64,000 nucleotides of DNA, taken from positions 422,170,283 through 422,234,282 of the forward strand of contig NC_085140.1 in the NCBI RefSeq assembly GCF_024139115.2, written 5' to 3'. Position numbers and translations under genes: made by a program. Position 1 is the first letter of the stretch. Every line of letters begins with the position of its first letter. The stretch is from Armigeres subalbatus. Taxonomy: Eukaryota; Arthropoda; Insecta; Diptera; Culicidae. The notes under the pieces are model-generated. The model made no database searches, was not told the DNA's origin, and saw nothing but the letters and a program-made list of their open reading frames with translations. Below, piece by piece: positions 43,862-55,604 of this stretch.

Positions 43862-43925
43862 TCAAACTTTTTTTTTTATTCTTTATTACCGAGGCTTTCA
43901 GCCCGAGGCTGGCTCTTCTCGAAAA
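43862..43925 (-). mobile_element. Short dispersed-repeat tail
   Basis: The minus strand reads GAGCCAGCCTCGGGCTGAAAGC then CTCGGTAATAAAGAA, which resembles the 3' tails of Aedes retroposons. A fragment only. Confidence 0.35.
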
Positions 43926-44076
43926 TCATCAAACTGAAACTGTTTGAAAACAGTGTAAAGTGAAGGTGGGTTGAGTACCAAAACAAAGCTTTGAAAGTAT
44001 TGGTTCAATAAAAACTGTCATATACTGTAGTAGTATTGGTGTCGTATTCATAAAAAAAAAACAAAGAATATTAGTA

Positions 44077-44867
44077 GGGTGGTTCAAAAAACGACCCAGC
44101 ACCACCACGCTCACTCGATTCCGTCCCATGCTCCGAGTGTCCTCCAAAAACCGATTTGAACAAAAACTGGTTGAGCGCAAGCCGGTTCAAGTTTGTAAGA
44201 AAACTAGTATGGGAAACTAAACCTTTTATTACACTGGCTACAGTGCCTCCCCTCCAAACGCTGGGGAAAAGAGAACCCACATAGCTGAAAGCAACATTCC
44301 TGAGACTTCACTGAACGAAAACCGCAGCGCAGGAAAGATCCATTGATTACGTAACGCAAAAATAGCATTTTATACCCCACTCACCCCCACGTCACACTTT
44401 TTGTATGAAGCATTTGCCCCTTGCGCGATTGTGTAGACTAGACTAGACTAGAAGTATCTGCCCCCGGTGCGATATATATCACAGACAAATTCTGGGTATT
44501 TTGTTGAATTGCACGTTTCACTGATGGCTTCTGAGAAGCCTAATGATCATGCTAAAGATTCGCAACCTCGCTTAAAATCGACTCCCAACTATTGGAACGA
44601 CCATTCTATATGGATTGTCTATGGAGTTGAAGCTCTTGAATATTTCATCCAGTCATTTGGTCTTCCCCCTCGCCATCGCCCAATGACGGAGTGCCAGAAT
44701 CAGAATAATGTTAAATTCAACCTCGCCATATCAACTGTCATACAAACCTGAAACGACCTGTACACGGTAAGCCTCTAATCAAAACAGGCCAAGCCATCGG
44801 ATAACACCCAAATTATAAATCATAATCGACTGATCGTGGCGGAGCAAAATTATTTTTTGAGCCACCC
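44077..44867. mobile_element. Non-autonomous DNA element, GGGTGG-TCAAAAAA termini
   Basis: The left end GGGTGGTTCAAAAAACGAC and right end TTTTTTGAGCCACCC are inverted. TA lies on the left (44075-44076) and TG on the right, so the duplication is imperfect. It is 791 bp. The 94-codon frame 44467-44751 inside has no recognised motif. Same family as 35420-35601 and 62441-63960. Confidence 0.7.
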
Positions 44868-44869
44868 TG

Positions 44870-45690
44870 TTTATTAGTTTGCTGCTGCCGGTGCCGTTGT
44901 TTACATTCGCTCCTCGATCAGTTTTTAATCGTTTTTTTCGGGCAAAAATAACAGTTTATAATAAGTTTTCGGTTTAAACAAGTGACTGATTTCGAAAATT
45001 GATGTTTAATTTGTATTCCATCAACATTTCGGGGTGTTCATGTGCGGAGAAGTGAGTAAAAACTTGATATTTTCAGTGCCCTTTGAGACGAAGTGCAGTG
45101 CAGTGATAAACCCACCAAATCGCGAACGGCTAATAAATTGGCACGAAACTGCTGATTTTCGATATTATTCGAGCCGAAATACATAGGACTCTGGATAAAC
45201 ATGTTCATTATCACGGGAAGTGAATAAATATGCTGTGAACAGGTTAGTAATTTGAATATTAAACTTTTGTTCGATGCTGTTCGAAGCATTCGAATGCTGG
45301 TGGGAGAGGGGTGCGGGAGGTGTGGGGTTGACCCGTGGAAGGTCTGGTGCCATCTTGACTGCCATCGTGGTACTCTTCCAACTATGTCCTTAAAACGAAG
45401 AAATCTCGTTCCGTAAAATCCCGTTACATATCATGTGCTACATTTTAAGTTGAGAATTTCGCGGCACATTCTCATGCTCAACGCAGAGAACTGGAGGAAA
45501 TTTCAGCCCACGTCGATTGGGCTTGAGACGGATTACGAACATGTATTTCAACAGAATAAAGGCGTGCAAATGTTGCTTCTGAAGTTTGCGAAAAGCCGGC
45601 GGTAAACCTTACTGTGACAATAAGGACATGGCGACAAGACACTAGAATTGGAGATTCTCTTCTGTTCATCGAATATGCTTGTTCCTCCGA
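44870..45690. other. Spacer without recognised gene
   Basis: Contains a mildly GC-richer portion at 45100-45370 but no coding exon or repeat that I can support. Confidence 0.4.
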
Positions 45691-45697
45691 TTGTACC

Positions 45698-45788
45698 CCG
45701 TTTGGCATAATGTCGTTTGGCATAAAGTCGTTTGGCATAATGGCCGTTTGGCATAATGGTCGTTTGGCATAAGGTCATTTGGCATAAT
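45698..45788 (+). repeat. 16-bp CGTTTGGCATAATGGT minisatellite
   Basis: Six tandem copies with single-base changes, for example GTCGTTTGGCATAAAG. Confidence 0.9.
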
Positions 45789-45865
45789 TGTTATTTGAGC
45801 TGTGTAATGGATGAGTAAGATTTGTTGAGCCATTCAGTTACGTGGTTTCTTCCATATGAGCATAT

Positions 45866-46378
45866 TCGGGGTACTGGCTCATTCGGGGTAATGTCCCATT
45901 AGGGGTAATGGCATTCGGGGTAGTGACTCATTCGGGGTTGTGACATACGGGGTAGTGGCATTCGGGGTAATGGCATTATGGGTAATAAAATTATGGGTAG
46001 TGTCGTAGAGTCGGGATCGTGACACTACCCCGAACGAGCCAGTACCCCGAAAAAGTCCTGATTTCAAGTTTATAGTTAATTTTCGTGAAAACAATTTAAT
46101 CAATAGAAATTTATTTATAATTTATGTGAATGATTATAACATGTTTTACGACTTATTCAATAGCAGGGTGACTCCAGTCGAGTAAATTACATAATTTTTA
46201 CGAGAATTTTTATCGTTGATCCGTACTTATTTTTCCATTCGATAGTCCTTTTACAAGACTCTGCGACACTACTCATAATTCCATTACCCATAATGCCTTT
46301 ACCCCGAATGAGTCACTACCCCGAATGCCATTACCCCTAATGGGACACTACCCCGAATGAGCCAGTACCCCGAATTAG
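45866..46378. mobile_element. Foldback element whose arms are CATTCGGGGTAATGG tandem repeats
   Basis: The left arm 45866-46007 is made of about nine 15-16-base units (ATTCGGGGTAATGGC, CATTCGGGGTAGTGAC). The right arm 46256-46378 is its reverse complement in the same unit order. The two match even in the positions of variant units (ATTAGGGG, ATTATGGG). Unique spacer 46008-46255 also has a few inverted units at its left edge. Confidence 0.85.
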
Positions 46379-46679
46379 ACATTATTTCAAGTATTTAATA
46401 TGTTATACATATGAATGAACAATAATTGGAACTGAAACTGTTTCAAGCAGTACAGAACTAAGTATGTATTCCTACTCCGTAAGATTCCGATGGCACTCTT
46501 CAAGAGTCCTGAACGGCAGGGGGAGATCATGCAGCACGTTTTCATGCACAATGCAGAGAGCTGGAGGCAATTGCGGTCCACGTCAGCATGGCACGTCAGC
46601 TAGGGCATCAAGGTAAAAGTTGTTCCTAGGTCGCTGTAGTAAAACCAACGGATTCTGGATGAAGCGTGGTCTGAATGTC

Positions 46680-46900
46680 AGAATCGACGAGTGGGTGAGT
46701 AAGAGTGAGTAAGTGAGTAAGAATGAGTGTGTGAATGAGTGAATGATTGAGAGTAAATGAGTGAGTAAAAGTGGATGAGTGAGTAAGAGTAGTTAAGTAA
46801 GTAAGAGTGGGTGAATGAATGAAAGTGGGTGAGTGAGTTATAATTAGTGAGACAGAGGAAGTGAGTGAGTAAGGGGGTGTGTGTATGAGAGTGAGAGAGA
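46680..46900 (+). repeat. GAGTGAGTAA simple repeat
   Basis: GTGA/GAGTAA tetramer-to-decamer repeat with moderate decay. Minus-strand translation gives a Thr/His/Ser-rich frame (46626-46973), not a gene. Confidence 0.9.
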
Positions 46901-46976
46901 AAGGGAGATTTTGTTTGTCTTCGGGAAGTTGCGTTGACTTAAAGATCATCATCTCGGTTCGCCTTACTTTCAAAAA

Positions 46977-47297
46977 GGCAGTATTTCCTCTGTGTGCCTT
47001 ATCGCGGTATAAGCACGTTCATTGAAAGGAGGTTTCATCTCCTCTGTCTGCCTTATACCGGGTAAACGCGTCCATTGAAAGAAGGCATCATCTCCTCTGT
47101 CTGCCTTATACCGGCCAAACATGTCAATTTGAAAAAGGCATCATCTCCTCTGTCTGCTTTATATCGGGCAAACGCGTCCATTTAAAGAAGGCATCATCTC
47201 CTCTGTCTGCCTTATACCGGGCAAACACGTCCATTTAAAGAATGTATCATCTGCTTTGTCTGCCTTATACCGGGCAAACGCGTTCTGCTGAAAAAAG
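46977..47297 (+). repeat. Six-copy tandem repeat, 53-bp unit
   Basis: The word TCCTCTGTCTGCCTTATACC starts near 46986, 47040, 47093, 47146, 47199 and 47252, a regular 53-base step. Each unit also carries GGGCAAACGCGTCCATTTAA and GAAGGCATCA. Confidence 0.92.
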
Positions 47298-47467
47298 GAT
47301 CTCTTACTTCATTTCGTAGAATAGTACTTTTCCAGGTCATAATGACAGGAATGACAGTTAAAGCTAATTAGAAGTAAAATCAAAACTGTTGGTTAAACTG
47401 GTTGGTTGGATTCATCGATATCTGTTGGTGTTGAACATAATAATAGAATACTACAGATTCTTAATGT

Positions 47468-47625
47468 TTTCGGGGCAATTGCCTTTCGGGGTAATGGATT
47501 TCGGGGTAGTGTCCCGTTCGGGGTGATGGTTTTCGGGGAACTGTCCCATTCGGGGTAGTGGCCGTCGGGGTAATGGCATTCGGGGTACTGGCATTCGGGG
47601 TACTGGCATTCGGGGTAGTGGGGTG
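47468..47625 (+). repeat. CATTCGGGGTAGTGG minisatellite, unpaired
   Basis: About ten copies of the unit that forms the arms of 45866-46378, here without an inverted partner nearby. Confidence 0.88.
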
Positions 47626-47882
47626 GAGCCCTTTTACAAACCATATGTCTGCTAGAAGGTTTCAAATAAGAAGCTATCGTCTTATGTGGGGAAATTATAA
47701 GCTGAGTTTTGGAAGCATTCGAGGAAATTTTTCATTTTTGCAAGTAAGTGAGAAAATTTCCAAACTTTTTGCTATCTACTACAAATGCCACGAAGGCTTC
47801 GCCCCTTGGCTGTGAAAGGCTCGTGTCATCTGCAAACAAAGATTTTTGACACCCTGGTGGTAAAATAGGTTTATGCTGGGTT

Positions 47883-47952
47883 AATAACATTCTTGAAGAG
47901 TAAATTCTGGACTTCAAGAGCGTTATAAAACTTAAAATGTTACTTGGGAAAA
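47883..47952 (-). mobile_element. MITE remnant related to 19436-19766
   Basis: The minus strand reads TTCCCAAGTAACATTTTAAG, then TTATAACGCTCTTGAAG, matching the left half of the 97-bp element at 19436. The far end (TTAATAACATTCTTG) is a degenerate inverted repeat. Confidence 0.65.
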
Positions 47953-48094
47953 GTAAATATACAATATGGAGAAATGATATACAATATGCTCTTACTCTAT
48001 CAGATTTTGAATTCTGATAGTTTGAGCGATCTGATTAATAACTTTGGATCAGTTTAATAATGTACTTACAGGGGAAAATTAAAATTCATAAATT

Positions 48095-50525
48095 TCACAT
48101 TCATACCAAACATCCCAAACACTGTTAAATGCTTTCTCTATGTCAACAAGAGCAACTTCAGTTGAATATCTTTCAGATTTATTAAATCGAATTAAATTCG
48201 TAACTCTTAATAACTGATGAGTAGTTGAATGCCCATGGTGAAAACCAAATTGCTCATCAGCAAAAATATAATTGCCATTCATGTGAACCATCATTCTATT
48301 AAAAATAATCTTTTCAAACAGTTTACTTATTGAAGAAAGCAAACTGATTAGGCGATAACTAGAAGGCTCAGATCTATTTTTGTCCGGTTTCAAAATTGGA
48401 ACAACTTTGGCCTTTTTTCATTTATCTGTTAAGTCTGCCAATTGAAAACATTTGTTAAATAAATAAACCAAAAAGGATAAAGAGCATTGGCGTAACTACA
48501 GGGGGGCTAGGGGGGGGATATAGCCCCACCTAGGATCTGGCTAGCCCCCCTAGAAAATTTGTTACATTGTATAAGTATTGTATATATCTAGTTCACTGAT
48601 AATATACGGGGGTAAATGCAGAGAAAGGATTGTCTTCATTATTCAATCCCTCTCTTCGAAACACTACAGCATGTTGGATCTATTCGCTCAAGTTTTTGAA
48701 CTTCGAACAATAGTTATAAGGCTTGCTCACGACAAAATCTGGATGCTTCAAACACATTATAACATATGAAATACCAAAGGAAATACCTCATCAACAAGTG
48801 AATTAAAAAATATATTATTTATTAGTATTACAAGTACTTAATGGATAAACAATTCCTTGAGATTTTCAAGTTTAACCAGGGTTTTGTGAGTAATTGTAAT
48901 CTAAATCGAGCGTATGATCTTAACCTTCCTAACTAATACCAATCCTAAAAGCTGCAGCGCATTTCAATTATCACTGTAGGCTTCTTGAGAAGGGTTCGTC
49001 TTAGATTTCAAGTAGAGGTAACTAAAAGTTGAATAAGAAAGAACTTTGTATTCTTTCGGGTGGATTTTTAAAACTCTGCATACTATTTAATTCTCTAAAC
49101 TCCTATTGTCGCTGCAGCAATAAATCAAGTGAAAATGTCTCAGTAGGCGTGAAACAGACCTACTGAGAGAAAAGATGTGTTAAATGTTCCTATGTGTTAT
49201 CAAATGCTCCTATAAGTTAATTTGTTGCATTTTTATTTAACTAAATTTAAAATTAACGACCAATGTTGTATTGGGATACAAAACTGATTTTTTGAATCAT
49301 CCTAGAAGTTATTCTAACAGAAAAGAAAGGTTAGTTTGTTGTGGTCAGATCGCCGTTTGAAAGCTCGTAGGAATTGTCAGGCCATTGAATTGAAAGCTGG
49401 CGAAAAGAGTTTAACTAACTAATATATAATTTATATTGTATCTAGGTTCGAAGCAAATAAAAAAATCCTTTTGAAAATCAGGATCGTGCTTCACATTCTA
49501 TTTACGGCGAGCGCAACACCTATGGTTTTCTGAACCTATCAAGGATTTTGGGAATCCTACGAGATTTCTAGATTTTTGAAACAGGGCTGAGCGTCGATGA
49601 ACATCATTTGAAATATTTAAGTCGTCCATTGATATCTGGTAGACCAACAATATACATCAGTTGAATCGAGCAAAAATGGTAAACTTTCTGTCTTATGAGT
49701 GTTAAATTAGAAAAGTTAAAAAAAAAGTTAGCCCTCCCTAGAATTTTTCATTAGTTACGCCAATGATAAAGAGCACTCAGGAAGCTTTTTGATAACTATG
49801 TAGAAAATACAATCATCACCCGGGGCTCTCATATTTTTAAATTTTCCAGTAATAGATCTCACTTCATCCAAATTAGTTCCCAACGAAGGGTCAAAAACAT
49901 TCTCTTGATTGATAATCTCTCCGAAGCTCCGTGTAACCTGATCCTCAAATGGACTAGTGAGATCAAGACTAAAGTTATGGACACTTTCAAACTACTGAGC
50001 AAGTCTTTGAGCCTTTTCGCCATTTGTAATAAAATTTTATTTTCCTCTTTAAGGCGCTGGGATTGTGTTTTGAGATTTTTTAAGATTTTTTGTTAATTTC
50101 CAAAAGGGTTTCGAACTGAGATCCAACTTTGAGACATTATTCTTAAAATTGGTATTTCACAGAAGAGCGACACGTTTTATAATTTTATTTTGCAAGTCTC
50201 GCCAAATAACTTTCTACGCGGGATCGCGAGTTTCTTGGTATTGCCTACGCCTCACGGATCAGTGAAGGTAGGCTGAAGACTGAAGATCATCGTCAATAAT
50301 AATGGAGTTGAATTCAATTTCACATTTAGGAATTGCAATGCCTCTGGCCTCGACAATTAAATTTGTCAAAGATACGAGAGCATTATCAATATCACTTTTG
50401 GTGTCAAGAGGAATATCAACATCATTATTCCTATCGATATACGTTTTATATAAATTCCAATCAGCTCTATGATAATTAAAGAGTAGAGCTGATTGGATTG
50501 TTAATGGCTTCTTGTGAGATTTCAA
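48095..50525 (-). pseudogene. Jockey-clade non-LTR relic, split by a DNA transposon
   Basis: Minus-strand coding traces run in order. The post-endonuclease linker (FNYHRADWNLYKTYIDRN, VEARGIAIPKCEIEFNSI) lies at 50525-50259. The RT N-terminus (AQ-FESVHNFSLDLTSPFED, NMRAPGDDCIFYIVIKKL) lies at 50030-49775. After the inserted element come KPDKNRSEPSSYRLISLLSS, FADEQFGFHHGHSTTHQLL and VALVDIEKAFNSVWD (48393-48100). It stops just past the first palm Asp, so no catalytic YXDD is present. Sequence differs enough from 9098-13007 to be a different Jockey family. Both ends are truncated. Confidence 0.88.
48485..49765. mobile_element. hAT-like non-autonomous element, 1281 bp, 8-bp target-site duplication
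   Basis: Terminal inverted repeats CATTGGCGTAACTA and TAGTTACGCCAATG. ATAAAGAG is duplicated at 48477-48484 and 49766-49773, an 8-base duplication with T at position 2 and A at position 7, as hAT elements favour. Subterminal GGGGGCTAGGGGGG and GGGAGGGCTAAC segments are also roughly inverted. No transposase frame is visible inside. Confidence 0.85.
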
Positions 50526-50559
50526 ATGTCACACACGCACTGTACTCACTTTTCCGATG

Positions 50560-52060
50560 GCGCAGTCGTTTGGCTGCAATGGTCATTTTTGTGAAAAAAA
50601 TTTGAGCCGAAAATGCTGTTTGGCCGACTGGTTGTTTGGTAGAAACGACATTTTCAGGCCGAATCAATCTTCCTGCCAAAATACTCTTCCTACAAAACGA
50701 CATTTGATCCATTCGATCAAACGGCATTTCCAGTTAAATGACTTGTAAGGGCGAACAACTTTTTCGGCTAAATTATCAGTATAGTCGAATGCTATATGTC
50801 GCTGTCGGTCAAATGGCATTTTAGGCCAATCCATTAGCGACCTAATAACTGTTTGTGGTAAATGGAATTCGGCTAGATGACTTTCGGCTTATCATGCTAT
50901 TGGCCAAGTAGCGTTTGAATAAATCACTTTCCGTCAAATAACTTTTGGTCAAACGACGGGAAAGGACGTTTGGGAGAAGGCCACAAGGCCAAAAATGTCG
51001 CTTAGCCAAAATGGACATACCAATTATAGAAATGGTTCATAATGGATCAATCGCCGCGAAATTTCTGGTGAGGATTCTCATCGATTTGTTTTCAAATAAC
51101 AAATCGATGAGAATCCCCACCAATTTTAGAAATTGACAGACGGCCAAAAATATCGCTCGACCGAACTGGTCATTTTGGCCAGAATGGTAGTTTGGCAGAA
51201 AGGTTATTAATGTTATGTCTTTATTTAAGAGACTTGCAGCCATTGGCTCACTCGCCTCTGATCGGACAGAAATATCATTTGACCGAAAAATTTGGCCAAA
51301 CGGGACGACATTTTTGACCATAACACCCCTTTCAGCAAAAGACATTTTCGGCCGTATGACACATTCGGTCAAATGGCATTTTGGGACAAATGGCCATTTA
51401 TTTCAAATTACCATTTCAGCCAAACAGCTTTTTCGGCCAGATGACTTATTCGGTCAAATGCTCGATGGCTCGATGGTTTTCGGTTTAACGCGAAAGCCAA
51501 ACTCCAATGAATGGCCCGTTCAAATACCGAAAAGTTTACCGTGAAAATTTTAGAATTTCATGTAGAAATTCTCAAGTTTTAGTAGAATTTCTGGAAATTT
51601 TTTTTTAATTCCAGTGGATTTTTTTTTTCGAAATTTCCAAACTCCGGAGAATTTCTCGTGAAAATTGCAGAAAGCTTCCCATGAAAACTCCTTAAAGTGT
51701 AGCGCGGATATTTCGAAGAATTTCTTGTGTACATTTAGAAGAATAATCAACAGAAAATTCGAGAACTTTTCCACGCATATTCTGAACAATTTCATATAGA
51801 AATTTCGATCAATTTCCCGGGAAAATTCTGAACAATTTCTCATGTAAACTCCGAAGGATTTTCCACGTGAATGCCGAACAATTTTCCTTTGAAATTTTAA
51901 AGAAATTCTCGTGAAAACATCAAAGTATTTGCTTTGGAAAATCCGAAAATAATTTCCAAATTGAAAAAAAATTCTTCCGGTAATGTCCCAAAGAAATCCA
52001 GAAAAACATTGCTAGACCAAAATGGCTTTCGGCGTGACGCCGCCACCGCCGACCAAAATC
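50560..52060. repeat. Composite repeat block: GGCC minisatellite, GAATTCC repeats, CGCCGCC cap
   Basis: 50560-51510 is a long decayed minisatellite of 15-20-base units such as TTTCGGCCAAATGGCATT. 51545-52010 is GAATTTC-type repeat. 52028-52052 reads GGCGTGACGCCGCCACCGCC. This is the same module set and order as the right two thirds of 27326-28500. A short perfect inverted repeat (ATCGATTTGTTTTC / AACAAATCGATGAGAATCC) sits at 51070-51116. Confidence 0.7.
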
Positions 52061-52091
52061 GTGTTTCTAGCGTGTTAATTTAATAGTACCT

Positions 52092-53983
52092 TCATTATGC
52101 GATTTAGCGTAATAATGTCTTCTAGAAATTTTATCAGTAAGTTGATGGGCTTCTTTAGAGGTATTCAGCATAATAATCAATTCCCCTGTTAGTGACATGA
52201 AAAAAATATGTTTCTGTTTTCAACATACAAGGTTTGTGTCTTCATAAAAGTTGTAGCAAAACTTTCCCAGAAAAACTTTGTCGTAGACGTCAAAATCGTA
52301 ATTTCATTATTTTTGAATATATGTCACGTTTCATGCAATTGTCAAAATTGTTTTTTTTTTCATTAAATCTTTTTTATTATCATTTCTACATTTTTTGCAT
52401 GATCTATAAAGTTCTAAATAATATTAAAATACGCCATTTGGTGACTGTTGCGACTTAAAAACTTGATAAATAAAAAAGTTATAACAGTTTTCATGGATTT
52501 GTTAGGCATATTTGATATAGCTGCAACTGATTATTGAAGATCGTAGTGTGCCGCGTGCGACGGGCGGATGTGAAAAATTTTGACAGCTCGTTTTTTTTTC
52601 GTTTTGGCTGATGCGAGAAGGTTTAGCGAAAGAAACCCTCAGAGAGCTGATTTAAATGTTAGAACATCCCAACATGGATCCTAACGAAGTTGCTATATCC
52701 ATTGGGTCGATTGGACAGTAAACGTTCAAGTGTTTAATTAGTCGGATTTTGCATCCCTGCAGCTTACCAGTGTGAAGTCGTTTACTATTTATTCTGACAT
52801 AGGCAGGAAAACCTGTGCCGTCATAAAATTCAACTTGGTCCACGACTTTATGTCGCCAGCAATGAAGTCAACAATAGTGGAGGAACTAAATCGGTGGACA
52901 CGTTCCAATTCTTTACTTTCTGATCGTTCATTTCATTGTGCTATAAACTTTAAATTTCATCTGAATGCCACTAAATACGTACAGGGCATCGTTTGCTGCT
53001 ATTGCCGCGGATATTGTGGGAGTCCCAGATATTCGGTTCACGCTTTAGTTAGCAACGGTGGCTCTTCTCGACCTTCTATTCCCTGAGTAGTAGTACGAAT
53101 AAGGGCGTCCTTGTTAAGTTTTGCTGTACCTGTTATGAACAACTAGTACATCTCATTCCCTACACTCGCTGAAGAAACTTGTCTTGTTTCAGAAGTGAAT
53201 CCCTTTTGTAGTACTAGTCTTCGTAACGAAAAGGGCAAAATTACGGAGCATGAGATCTGATCAAATTATTTGTAGTACTACTTGACCAACACCCCCAGCT
53301 GAGTGAGGGGTAGAAGATGACTCACACACACATACACACATATTTGATATAGCTGCAACTCGAGAAGGGACAAATTGTGCCAGACGATCTCATACGCATT
53401 TCAAAGTACACGTAATTGACTATGATTTAACACCTGAACTGTCGAGTTGTAAGCGGATGTAAGGTATGTTTAATCAAAAACCATTTCCTACTGTTAAAAG
53501 CAGAAATCAATCCTCGGTATGTTGCCATTACTCTTGTGGAACTTCAAGTAGGCCTTAAAATCATGCCAGAGTGTTTTTGATCATAACTTCATGCAAACAT
53601 GCTCTCACTGGTATGCAGAATATTATAAACTAATATTTTTTGCACAAAAAGTTTAGTTCCAAGGAGTTGATGAAACAATGCACCATGCGTCTCCATATGC
53701 CTGAATGCTTATATGATGAACATGTTTAAAGCTTGTAGGCATGAATAGTAATATATCTCCAAAATTAATGAAATTACGAACTTGGCGTCTTCGACAAAGC
53801 TTTTCAGAAGAAGTTTTGCTACAACTTTAGTGAAGACACAAACCTCGTATGTTGTAAAATGAAAAAAAATTTTTTATCTCACTTTGAAGGAGATAGATCA
53901 CTAAGCTAAATACCTCCTAAGAAGCGCATTAACTAACTGATGAAATATCTGGAAGACACCATTAGTCTAAATCGTATAATTAA
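52092..53983. repeat. Inverted repeat pair with ~230-bp arms, 1.4-kb spacer
   Basis: Arm 52092-52345 and arm 53735-53983 are reverse complements at roughly 75-80 percent by eye. Shared blocks include AACATACAAGGTTTGTGTCT, TTGTAGCAAAACTT and TTATCAGTAAGTTGATG-like sequence. This is either one element with long inverted ends or two opposed copies of a dispersed repeat. Open frames in the spacer (52652-52843 minus, 52772-53086 plus) are not recognised. Confidence 0.75.
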
Positions 53984-53999
53984 AGTTTTATAGTAATTA

Positions 54000-55600
54000 A
54001 TTAAAGTAATGGAAAGTTATTTAATTCATATCTGTGACATATAGTAATCAGATCGCTTTTGTTTTTTTTGCAAATCTGATTAAATTGTTATTACATTAAA
54101 TTCAATTATTTTTCTTATAGAAAAATCGTCTAGCTCAAACCTTTGTAGGAGTACGTGGCGAGGCCATCATCAACCAGCAATTTTGCATCTTCCTAGTTCT
54201 TATACAGGTAGATTCTATTTGGTAGATTCTGTTACAGAATTGTAAGAAAATCTAACAATCGCCGGTTGGGTGTAAAGAAAGTTGCAATTTAGTTTTTTTA
54301 TTCCCATGATGTTTCAATAGCTTCTATTTAATTGCTATATATAACAACAATAACATATGTTGTGGATCAGCGGAAGAAAATAAGTGAAAAATTCTCAGAC
54401 GTATCACTCGTCAGCACTACCCATAAAGATATGACGTCTGTCCGTCCACCTCCATACTTTCCTTTCCGATCCAATTGTTTTTGTTTACATTTCAGCTCAC
54501 GCCCTTCGCAAACAATGTTTACTTTCCTTCCCCTGAGTCATCGCACTCGGAACCTCGGAGAACCACATTTCAAAATAGCACCTTTGAATCATAGCCAAAT
54601 GTATCCGGTGGATCCCGCCTTTGGATCCGATGGCCACCATCAACACCGACTTGAGAAGCAACTACCAGTTGCACAGCTTAGCCCTAGCTACTAGAAACGA
54701 ACCGTTTAGCTGCATGCAAAAAGTAAATACGATAAATACGCCTCTATCCAGTCCAGTTGGTGTCTATCTATAAATACCCGTCTTCTTTCTCATAGTGAAG
54801 TTCCGAACCGGTGTCTAATTTTAGATCCGCTGTCGGATAATTACGACTCGCAGTCATAACGCAGTTATTGATGATAATTGCACCTCCCGTGTCATAATTT
54901 AATGTTTGATACACACAGAAGACGCAATTCAAGCGGGAGATCTCACCCCACCGAAGCCCGATTCGCATCGCACACAGAAGGAACAGCATTTCCCGCGAAC
55001 AAATCACCGGAGACGGGGAACTTCTGCAGCAAATTGTCCAAGCATTCCTTCGTTCCCAAATAAGGTACGATGAGAACGGGACGATACATTCGGAAGGGTT
55101 CAGCCGGGCGGGCGGGGCACAGTTTAGAGAGTGTATAAATTTTAGAATATTAAACGATGGCGAAATTTATTGCTCATTTTACTGCAGAAATTTGTTTTCC
55201 CTGTGCTGCTGCATCAGCTGCAGTCAGTTGGCGGCTTCCTTTCTCGTGTGTTCAATTGTTGCAGAGGGAAAAATGAGGGGAAACTAACTGCACACCGACA
55301 CCGACCAACGACGCCGTTTGCGGTGATGCAGCACTTCGGAATTAGGTGCGGGTTGGGTTGGATGGCGGTCTTTTGAGCATTCAGCGCCCGTGGCCGGAAA
55401 ACAAGCAACGGAAATATAATATGCATTCCCGGGGCAGTTATACTGCTGATGCAGCTGCAGGTTCTGGGTTGTCGGTGCAGGGAACTTAGTGATGAACTTT
55501 GTCTAGGCCACGGGATGTAGTCCTGCATATGTAACTAAATGGAAGTATGTCACACTTTTTAACAGCATGGAGATTTGCAAACAGATGGAGTATCATGGTA
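54000..55600. other. Mostly unique sequence with GC-richer islands
   Basis: 54430-54720 and 54900-55540 are richer in GC and non-repetitive. A frame starting ATGGCCACC at 54629 reads 47 codons to a stop at 54772 and lacks motif support. These may be conserved intronic or regulatory DNA of the plus-strand gene; no exon can be proved. Confidence 0.35.
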
Positions 55601-55604
55601 CATA

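Noticed and set aside
44467..44751. A 94-codon open frame.
   Set aside because: It lies wholly inside the non-autonomous element 44077-44867 and has no transposase motif.
54332..54772. Overlapping frames, one starting ATGGCCACC at 54629.
   Set aside because: Good start context but only 47 codons, with no domain and no paired splice sites that I can defend.
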